NCBI GenBank assembly: GCA_045106875.1
Contig: JBGCFK010000395.1
Coordinates: 1-6,987, forward strand
From: Thermohalobaculum sp045106875
Lineage (GTDB): Bacteria; Pseudomonadota; Alphaproteobacteria; Rhodobacterales; Rhodobacteraceae
Length of the DNA stretch: 6,987 nucleotides
Direction: 5' to 3'
This document shows, piece by piece, positions 1 to 4,906 of the stretch (position 1 is the stretch's first letter; each line of letters starts with the position of its first letter). The position numbers and the translations under genes were made by a program. The notes under the pieces were generated by a model. That model was not told the DNA's origin, did not search any database, and saw nothing but the letters and a program-made list of their open reading frames with translations.

Positions 1-113
1 CTCACGCCGAGAAAATGCCTGGACTACCGGACTCCCTTGCAGGTCCTCTTTTCAGAGCTCGGCAAAGATGTCAGATTGCGCTTCGCATAGACCGTTGCAC
101 TTCGCGTTAGAAT
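1..113. other. Left-edge sequence without a recognised gene
   Basis: This stretch precedes the stop codon (114-116, TGA on the minus strand) that ends the IS5-type reading frame. I translated it in the minus frames looking for the missing C-terminal third of an IS5 transposase, in particular the region leading to the Y..R..IE motif, and did not see it. It may be host DNA exposed by a deletion that removed the transposase end, or transposon sequence too decayed to recognise. No promoter, RNA gene or terminal repeat is evident. Confidence 0.5.
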
Positions 114-538
114 TCAGGCCTTGTCTGCGGGCATCGCTCCAAATTCGACGCCCCTGATCAATGGCGCTACACCTACCGTGTCGTAGCGATTGGCAGGCAT
201 GAGAACGAAGCGCACCATGCTGCCCAGAGCATCCACCAGCGCCAGAATTTTGGTTGTCCAACCGCCTTTCAATTTCCCTATGGCCTGGCTCTGAGTCCCT
301 CTATTGCGCCCATGCCGTGGCGGTGAACCTTGACCATGGTTGCATTGGCCATCGCGTATTCCATATCGGGTTCTTCGCTTAGAACATCGAATATCCGTTT
401 GAATACATCTGCTTGAACCCAGCGGTGGAAGCGCCTGAAAGTGCTGTTCCAGTTGCCGAATTCTCGTGGCAGGTCGCGCCAAGGTGCATCGGTGCGGACA
501 ATCCAGAGCACAGCTTCAAGGAAACGGCGCGTATCCCC
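114..538 (-). pseudogene. IS5-family transposase, truncated and frameshifted
   Basis: Read leftward from about 538, the frame begins at GDTRRFLEAVLWIVRTDAPW and continues through RDLPREFGNW and FRRFHRWVQADVF to MEYAMANATMVKVHRHG (down to about 311). This is the characteristic N-terminal half of an IS5/IS427-type transposase. Near 299-306 one base appears to be missing. The family sequence resumes in another frame with GTQSQAIGKLKGGWTTKI and runs through LVDALG and NRYDTVGVAPLI to GAMPADKA, where a TGA at 114-116 ends it. The start of the protein and the C-terminal third with the catalytic glutamate are absent. The first catalytic aspartate of the DAT motif is an asparagine (codon at 344-346). 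The Asp of ADKA, the second DDE position, is still present. With roughly 140 recognisable codons, a frameshift and a lost catalytic residue, it cannot make an active transposase. Confidence 0.85.
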
Positions 539-840
539 AAGCACGAGAAAGCGGGGGCATGGCTTTCGCGTCATCCGCGCGGGACCTTCCACTTCACGCC
601 AACATTCTGTTCGTGGCTGAATGTTGTGGAGGGAGTCCCTGCCAAGCTCAAACGGCGCAGGTTGAAGTTTGGTGCCTTCGGTTCCGTCGCCGATTTGCAG
701 TAAGCCATCAATCGGGTCGTTGCAGAGCACAACAAGGACGAGGCAAAGCCATTCACGTGGCGCGCCGACCCAGACGAAATCATCTTGGCCAGAAACCGAG
801 GGCTCCGAATGCCGGCTTCAATCCACTGGATAGCGGCATA
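114..840. mobile_element. Compound insertion-sequence wreckage (IS5 family joined to IS630 family)
   Basis: Two partial transposases from different DDE families lie head to tail in opposite orientation. The minus strand carries the middle of an IS5-family transposase and the plus strand carries the C-terminal end of an IS630-family transposase. They meet within a few bases at about 536-539. Neither has a complete gene, and I could not find matching terminal inverted repeats flanking either. The simplest reading (inference) is that one element landed in or beside the other, and a later deletion removed the start of both genes. The debris ends about where the TRAP permease gene ends, so it replaces whatever terminator or neighbour once followed that operon. 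Confidence 0.8.
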
Positions 841-868
841 TGCGCGTGGTCACATACTTGTTGGCTGA
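539..868 (+). pseudogene. IS630-family transposase, C-terminal remnant with an internal stop
   Basis: From about 539 the plus strand reads KHEKAGAWLSRHPRGTFHFT, then PTFCSWLNVVEG and AKLKRRRLKFGAFGSVADLQ. These match the C-terminal catalytic region of IS630-type transposases, where the Glu of the WLNxVE motif (codon 629-631) is the third member of the DDE triad. A TAA at 701-703 interrupts the frame directly after ADLQ. Beyond it the same frame continues with family-like sequence, AINRVVAEHN, then AKPFTWRADPDEII and ASIHW, to a TGA at 866-868. The natural C-terminus in relatives usually falls near SIH, here at 826. Because the frame is kept across the stop, a single base change (for example GAA to TAA) is the likely cause. 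The N-terminal two thirds, including the helix-turn-helix and both catalytic aspartates, are missing. Confidence 0.85.
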
Positions 869-2826
869 ACAGCGCGCCTTGATCGGACGTAGTTGGAAAG
901 TCCAGTCGCAAACAGGACTGCAGCAGCCAATGCTTCGATCCAAACATCCCAATAGAGCAGACCCATCGCGGCGAGCAGGACCAACATGCGCTCTGCCCAG
1001 CCAAGACGGTCGAACATGCGGCCTTCCAGAGCGAAGTTCAGCGCGAATATCGCGAGCAGGGCCTTTGCCATGGCAAGAAGCTGATCTCCGACATGCCCTT
1101 CGAGCCCGATGATCTGTGGCTCCAGCAGGAAAAGGAAGGGCAGGAGGAACCCGGGCAGACCCAACCGAACCGCCGCGAACGCAGTCTGCCAGAAGTTTGC
1201 GCCGGCAATATTTGCGCCCACCAGTGCGGCAACGGCCACCGGCGGGGTAATTGCCGAGAGATTGGCGAAGTAGAACACAAAAAGATGGGCCGCTAGCAGC
1301 GGCACGCCAAGGTCCACCAGGGCCGGGGCGCCGAACAGGGCGACAATGAAATAGGACGCCGAGGTCGGCAGCCCCAATCCAAAAATCAGACAGGATACGG
1401 CGACAACAATCCCCAGGGTCAGCAACCTGCCATCCGATAGATCCAGCATGAAGAACGAGAGCTTCTGGGCAAAGCCCGTGACGGTCAGGACCTCGATCAG
1501 AACGCCGATCACGGCGATTACCGTGGCAACGGATGCGCCTGCGCGCGCACCGGTGATCAGCCCATTTGCGATGCGGGACCCGGCCTCGGCAAATGCGCCT
1601 GCACGGGCACGGCCTTTGACGACTACGATCAGCGCGTCCAGACCCAGCAGCACCATAACAGCTATCAGCGCGGCCAGACCAGCCGGGGTTCCTGTCATGA
1701 GCAGCCAGATCAGCAGGACGATTGCAACGGCGAGGTGCCACTTCCGCGCGGCAGCAGCGCCCAGCGGCTGCAGGTCCTCATCCTGCAAATTGCTGGCGTC
1801 CAGATCCAGATTGGTTGCCCGCAAGTGGACTGCCATCAGCAGGTAGCCGTAGTAGACCACTGCGGGCACGATCGCGGCCAGAATAACCTCGGAATACGGA
1901 ATCCCGGTCATGCCGACAATCAAGAAGGCCGCCAGCCCCATGACCGGCGGCATCAATTGTCCACCGGTGGATGCCACGGATTCGACAGCTGCGGCGAACG
2001 AGCCCTTGAAGCCATAGCGTTTCATCAGTGGTATGGTCATGGCTCCGGTCGAGGCGACATTAGCCACTGTCGAGCCCGAGACTGTCCCCATAAGCCCACT
2101 TGAGACAATCGCCACCCAGGCTGGCCCCGCGCGGGAGTGGCGTCCAACGGAAAAGCCCAGCCGAACGATGAAATCGATGGCGCCGGTCGCCTTCAATGCC
2201 CCGCCAAAGAGCATGAACATGAAAATCGTGCCGGCCGACAGGCTGGTCAGCCCACCCAGCAGACCTTGAAAGTACGGAATAGATGTATAGGCCAGCAGCC
2301 GCTCTGGCGCGACACCGGCATGGAAGAAGATCTCGCCGGGCATATAGGCGCCCCAATAGCCATAGGCGAGGCCAATGAGTGCAAGCAAGGGGATGGTCCA
2401 GCCCCACTGAATGCCCGATAGCAGCAGGGCCAGCGCCAGCAGCACCACAGCGGCAGCGAGGTCGGCCTCGTTCGGCAGGAAGCTCCGCACCTGGGTCAGA
2501 TCACGATATTCGACATGAATATAGATGCCGACTGCAAGCGTCAGTGCTACGCACCCCCAGATGAGGGCCGCAGTTTTCCGGCGATCCGGCGCAAGACCTT
2601 CGATGACTGCCAGAAAGCCGATGGCCAGCGCGAATCCGAGGTGGAAGTTGCGAAATTGGCCGGAAGGGAAAGCGAAGGTCAGCAGCTGGTAGAGGTGTAG
2701 CCCGACCATGACCAGTGCCAGACCGGCGATCAGCAAGGTTGCACCCGGAGCATGACTGCCCGGTTTGTCCGCAACAGCCAGCACGCGACCGAGGCCGCGT
2801 GCTGTTTTAGGTGTCTCAGTGGTCAC
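850..2826 (-). CDS. TRAP transporter fused permease (DctQ-DctM, 4TM/12TM type)
   Basis: This is an inner-membrane permease of the TRAP class, which couples solute uptake to an ion gradient using a periplasmic binding protein. It has 658 residues. Residues about 25-160 form an N-terminal DctQ-like block with four hydrophobic segments (about 28-50, 61-77, 86-104, 121-138), followed by the DctM-like core. The two hallmark hairpin regions of DctM are both visible: GTVSGSTVANVASTG (247-261) with STGGQLMPPVMG (286-297), and GLGLPTSASYFI (483-494) with ITPPVAVAALVG (526-537). A short hydrophobic tail (about 584-645) follows, as in many TAXI-linked fusions. The start is GTG at 2824-2826, chosen because it lies 10 bases after the TAXI gene stop and leaves a normal cytoplasmic N-terminus. 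The Shine-Dalgarno sequence is weak, so translation is probably coupled to the upstream gene. The 3' end abuts the IS630 remnant. Family assignment is firm; the substrate is unknown. Confidence 0.93.
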   Translation of the reverse strand: MTTETPKTARGLGRVLAVADKPGSHAPGATLLIAGLALVMVGLHLYQLLTFAFPSGQFRNFHLGFALAIGFLAVIEGLAPDRRKTAALIWGCVALTLAVGIYIHVEYRDLTQVRSFLPNEADLAAAVVLLALALLLSGIQWGWTIPLLALIGLAYGYWGAYMPGEIFFHAGVAPERLLAYTSIPYFQGLLGGLTSLSAGTIFMFMLFGGALKATGAIDFIVRLGFSVGRHSRAGPAWVAIVSSGLMGTVSGSTVANVASTGAMTIPLMKRYGFKGSFAAAVESVASTGGQLMPPVMGLAAFLIVGMTGIPYSEVILAAIVPAVVYYGYLLMAVHLRATNLDLDASNLQDEDLQPLGAAAARKWHLAVAIVLLIWLLMTGTPAGLAALIAVMVLLGLDALIVVVKGRARAGAFAEAGSRIANGLITGARAGASVATVIAVIGVLIEVLTVTGFAQKLSFFMLDLSDGRLLTLGIVVAVSCLIFGLGLPTSASYFIVALFGAPALVDLGVPLLAAHLFVFYFANLSAITPPVAVAALVGANIAGANFWQTAFAAVRLGLPGFLLPFLFLLEPQIIGLEGHVGDQLLAMAKALLAIFALNFALEGRMFDRLGWAERMLVLLAAMGLLYWDVWIEALAAAVLFATGLSNYVRSRRAVQPTSM

Positions 2827-2836
2827 CGGAGCCGTG

Positions 2837-3841
2837 TCACCCAGCCGTGGTCATCAGATCATCTCGCCATGCACCGATTTCCTGGAAGTACTTCGCTGCA
2901 CCCGCGTGCACAGGGTAAGCTGGCATCAGTACCTCGGTCGCGAACTCGGGCGTGATGTCCTTCAGTTTGACACCACCTCGGTCCCGCACGAATTCTGCGT
3001 TTTCGTATACCGCTTTGGTGATTGCATAGGCCACATCATCCGGGATATCGGGGCGTGTCGCAAGAACACCACCGAACGACACCATACGGGTTGGTTCGGT
3101 CAGCGTGCTCCAGGTCTCGGGGCCGATTATCGCGCTTTTTACGCCTGGATTCAGCCCCTCGGCTTTGCTGATCAGATCTTCGCTGACAGGTAGCACGCGC
3201 ACTTTGTGCGTGGTCTCAAGCTGTTGCATGATGCCCGATGGGTTCCCTGCGGTCAGAAGCGACGGGATACAATCCACCGCACCAGAGGCCAGCGCATCGT
3301 AGCTTTCGCGCCATGAGCCATAAGTCCACTCGACCTCGTCCTTGATGCCTGCCGCTTCGAACAGCGTGGTCCAGAGCCCAGTGGTCGCGCCCCCTGCGGT
3401 GGCCGGCATCACACGCTTGCCTTTAAGGTCATCAAGCGTCTGGATATCGCTGTCCGCGCGGACCATCGGTGTACACTGCCAGATCGTATACGAGAACATC
3501 TGCACTGCGTTGACCGGGTTGCCTTCGTAGCGACCCAGGCCGTTGATGGCTGGATACCAATCCGTTGTAGTTGTCTGACCAAAGTCGATGATCTGCTGAC
3601 CCAGCAGCGCCATGTTCTCTGCACCACCTGCCGTGGACAGCGAGGCATGTCGCTTTTCTGTGAACTTCGACGCCGCAGCCGCCAGCACGGTAATGATCTG
3701 GTAGCCGGTCGAGCCGAGGCTGGACGAGCCCCACTGATAGACCTTGTTCGAGGCATATGCCGGGGCAAGGCCGCTCAGAGCCAACCCGCCTGCTCCTGCT
3801 GAAAGCCCCTTGAGAACCGTCCGCCGTGTTGTTCCAGTCAT
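2837..3841 (-). CDS. TAXI-family TRAP transporter substrate-binding protein
   Basis: This is the periplasmic receptor that delivers solute to the fused permease encoded just downstream. The chosen ATG (3839-3841) is preceded by GGAGGG (3846-3851) and gives a 334-residue protein that begins directly with an export signal; an in-frame ATG at 3926-3928 would add 29 residues ahead of the signal and is unlikely. The N-terminus, TRRTVLKG (residues 5-12) followed by a mildly hydrophobic stretch and an AYA site at 28-30, looks like a twin-arginine (Tat) signal. The mature part has the TAXI pattern: YQWGSSSLGSTGYQ near 35-48, STAGGAENMALL (69-80), DDLKGKRVMPATAGGATTG (137-155) with the following helix, and the C-terminal YPVHAGAAKYFQE motif (309-321). 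Known TAXI ligands include glutamate/glutamine-like and dicarboxylate compounds, but the ligand cannot be read from this sequence. It is the first gene of the operon and has its own divergent promoter region. Confidence 0.93.
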   Translation of the reverse strand: MTGTTRRTVLKGLSAGAGGLALSGLAPAYASNKVYQWGSSSLGSTGYQIITVLAAAASKFTEKRHASLSTAGGAENMALLGQQIIDFGQTTTTDWYPAINGLGRYEGNPVNAVQMFSYTIWQCTPMVRADSDIQTLDDLKGKRVMPATAGGATTGLWTTLFEAAGIKDEVEWTYGSWRESYDALASGAVDCIPSLLTAGNPSGIMQQLETTHKVRVLPVSEDLISKAEGLNPGVKSAIIGPETWSTLTEPTRMVSFGGVLATRPDIPDDVAYAITKAVYENAEFVRDRGGVKLKDITPEFATEVLMPAYPVHAGAAKYFQEIGAWRDDLMTTAG

Positions 3842-3845
3842 TGAA

Positions 3846-3851
3846 CCCTCC
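3846..3851 (-). promoter_or_regulatory. Ribosome binding site of the TAXI gene
   Basis: The minus strand reads GGAGGG four bases before the ATG at 3839-3841. It is a strong Shine-Dalgarno match and fixes the start at the twin-arginine signal rather than at the in-frame ATG 87 bases further upstream. Confidence 0.8.
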
Positions 3852-3872
3852 GTTCTTTGATTGCCGAGTGGA

Positions 3873-3900
3873 AAGCTAGCATGGAGTCTTGGTGGCGCAA
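3873..3900 (-). promoter_or_regulatory. Possible promoter of the TAXI-TRAP operon
   Basis: On the minus strand TTGCGC (3895-3900) is followed after 16 bases by TAGCTT (3873-3878), preceded by TG one base away (an extended -10 pattern). Transcription would begin near 3865, leaving a leader of about 25 bases that contains the ribosome site. Each hexamer matches the sigma-70 consensus at only three of six positions, so this is a guess from spacing and position. Confidence 0.25.
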
Positions 3901-3902
3901 CC
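3891..3902. promoter_or_regulatory. Imperfect palindrome, possible operator
   Basis: GGTGGCGCAACC equals its own reverse complement at 10 of 12 positions, with a GCGC core. It overlaps the candidate -35 box of the TAXI operon. The location suits a repressor or shared regulator site, but a 12-base imperfect palindrome in GC-rich DNA can arise by chance. Confidence 0.25.
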
Positions 3903-3938
3903 CGACCGTGCTGCAGTGCGGCATCCATCAGATAGGCG

Positions 3939-3968
3939 TTGGAAGGTCCGGCGCTCGCGTCCTAGAGT
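3939..3968 (+). promoter_or_regulatory. Possible promoter of the VOC-GGT operon
   Basis: TTGGAA (3939-3944) and TAGAGT (3963-3968) are separated by 18 bases, and each matches the sigma-70 consensus at four of six positions. The predicted transcript start near 3975 gives a leader of about 17 bases that still contains the Shine-Dalgarno sequence, and would exclude the in-frame ATG at 3974 as the start. Confidence 0.3.
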
Positions 3969-3975
3969 GGGTCAT

Positions 3976-3984
3976 GAGAAAGGG
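3976..3984 (+). promoter_or_regulatory. Ribosome binding site of the VOC gene
   Basis: GAGAAAGGG lies seven bases before the ATG at 3992-3994. The upstream alternatives (ATG at 3974 and 3857) have no comparable site, so this decides the start. Confidence 0.65.
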
Positions 3985-3991
3985 CATCTCC

Positions 3992-4906
3992 ATGCACAAC
4001 ACCAGACGTCAGACCGCAGGCCAGGGTGAGATCTTTCTGGATCATGTGGGATGGTTCCTTCCGGATCTCGATTGCTCGCTTGAGATATTCACGGCCCTTG
4101 GCTTTGTTCTTACGGCCAAATCAGTTCATGGCCATCAGGACCCTGCTACGGGCGAGCGGCATCTGGTTGGCTCGGCCAATCGGCTGGCCATGCTGTCGCT
4201 GGGGTATCTCGAGCACCTGATGCCCGTCGAGGGTACTGATACACCAGTTTCGCGGCATATGCGGCGCGCACTGGACGTCCGTCAGGGGGTGCATCTGGTA
4301 GCCTTCAATGTCGCGGATGCCGAAGCTGAGGCCAAAGCGGTGACCGCGCGCGGGATTGGGGTCATGCCCACCACGCATTTGCGTCGAGAAGTCAGCACGG
4401 CAGATGGCGGCACTGCCGAGGCCGCGTTCACCGTTATCCGGGCCGAGCTGGGCTGCCTGCCCGAAGGGCGCCTGCAATCGGTCACGCACCACACGCCCGA
4501 GCATGTTTGGCAACCGCGCCATGTCGCGGTCAACGGAGTGTCCGGGCTGAGCGAGGTCATCTGGTCCAGCCCCGACCCTGATGCCAGTGCGGCCCGGCTG
4601 TCATCCTACACGGGACGGCCCGCCGAGCCCGTGGGTGATGCAATGGTCATCAGGCTGGACCGCGGTCATCTGACAATAGCCAATCCGGAGGCGGTGTCAG
4701 CATCGACCGGGGTGTTCGTCGCGCCCTCCGACCAGCCATGCATCGCAGCAATCGGATTTGAAGGCGATCCGCAGCGGCTCGCTGCAACAGCAGCAGCGGC
4801 AGGGGTTCCGACACGAGACCACGGGGACGCGCTGGTGATCCCCGACATTGCCGGTGTCGCGCTGATGGTGCGCGCTGGGTGCAATGAGGGAAAGGGCAAC
4901 ACATGA
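3992..4906 (+). CDS. VOC-superfamily (glyoxalase-like) protein
   Basis: The 304-residue cytoplasmic protein resembles the Glyoxalase_3-like branch of the vicinal oxygen chelate superfamily, metal-dependent enzymes that include dioxygenases, isomerases and lyases. The opening FLDHVGWFLPDLDCS (15-29) is a typical first beta strand with a candidate metal-binding His18. The next parts, GERHLVG (54-60), LGYLEHLMPV (70-79) with candidate Glu74, and QGVHLVAFNVAD (98-109) with His101, complete one repeat and begin another. EGRLQSVTHHTPEHVWQPRH (158-177) is a signature stretch of this branch. A more degenerate VOC-like half follows to the C-terminus (about 178-294). Ligand residues are inferred from strand position, not alignment. 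The next gene overlaps it by four bases (ATGA), so the two proteins are made together. The reaction is unknown; a hydrolase-partner or ring/C-C bond enzyme in the same catabolic route is possible. Confidence 0.85.
   Translation: MHNTRRQTAGQGEIFLDHVGWFLPDLDCSLEIFTALGFVLTAKSVHGHQDPATGERHLVGSANRLAMLSLGYLEHLMPVEGTDTPVSRHMRRALDVRQGVHLVAFNVADAEAEAKAVTARGIGVMPTTHLRREVSTADGGTAEAAFTVIRAELGCLPEGRLQSVTHHTPEHVWQPRHVAVNGVSGLSEVIWSSPDPDASAARLSSYTGRPAEPVGDAMVIRLDRGHLTIANPEAVSASTGVFVAPSDQPCIAAIGFEGDPQRLAATAAAAGVPTRDHGDALVIPDIAGVALMVRAGCNEGKGNT
4886..4896 (+). promoter_or_regulatory. Ribosome binding site of the GGT-like gene
   Basis: GAGGGAAAGGG lies inside the end of the VOC gene, six bases before the ATG at 4903. 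It supports that start and indicates that the GGT-like gene can be translated both by coupling through the ATGA overlap and by fresh initiation. Confidence 0.65.

Larger units (their letters stand above)
3842..3991. promoter_or_regulatory. Divergent promoter region between transport and enzyme operons
   Basis: This 150-base gap separates the start codons of two operons that point away from each other, so both promoters must lie in it or in the gene starts. No complete gene fits inside. The plus-strand frame that runs from 3857 into the VOC gene has no family-like residues before 3992. Such a shared region commonly carries operators for one regulator controlling both sides (inference); no regulator gene is present in the window. 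Confidence 0.7.

Noticed and set aside
413..538. N-terminal part of the plus-strand frame upstream of the IS630 remnant
   Set aside because: These codons are the antisense of the IS5 transposase and show no IS630 similarity.
818..1741. 307-codon minus-strand frame overlapping the TRAP permease
   Set aside because: It is rich in Arg, Cys and Pro with no domain, and lies in another frame of the permease, which has clear family motifs. It is a GC-rich shadow.
3842..3928. 29-residue N-terminal extension of the TAXI protein
   Set aside because: It would place extra residues in front of a twin-arginine signal, and the ATG at 3841 has a strong GGAGGG site.
3857..3991. 45-residue N-terminal extension of the VOC protein
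   Set aside because: The added residues do not resemble the VOC fold, cover the divergent promoter region, and the ATG at 3992 has the better ribosome site.
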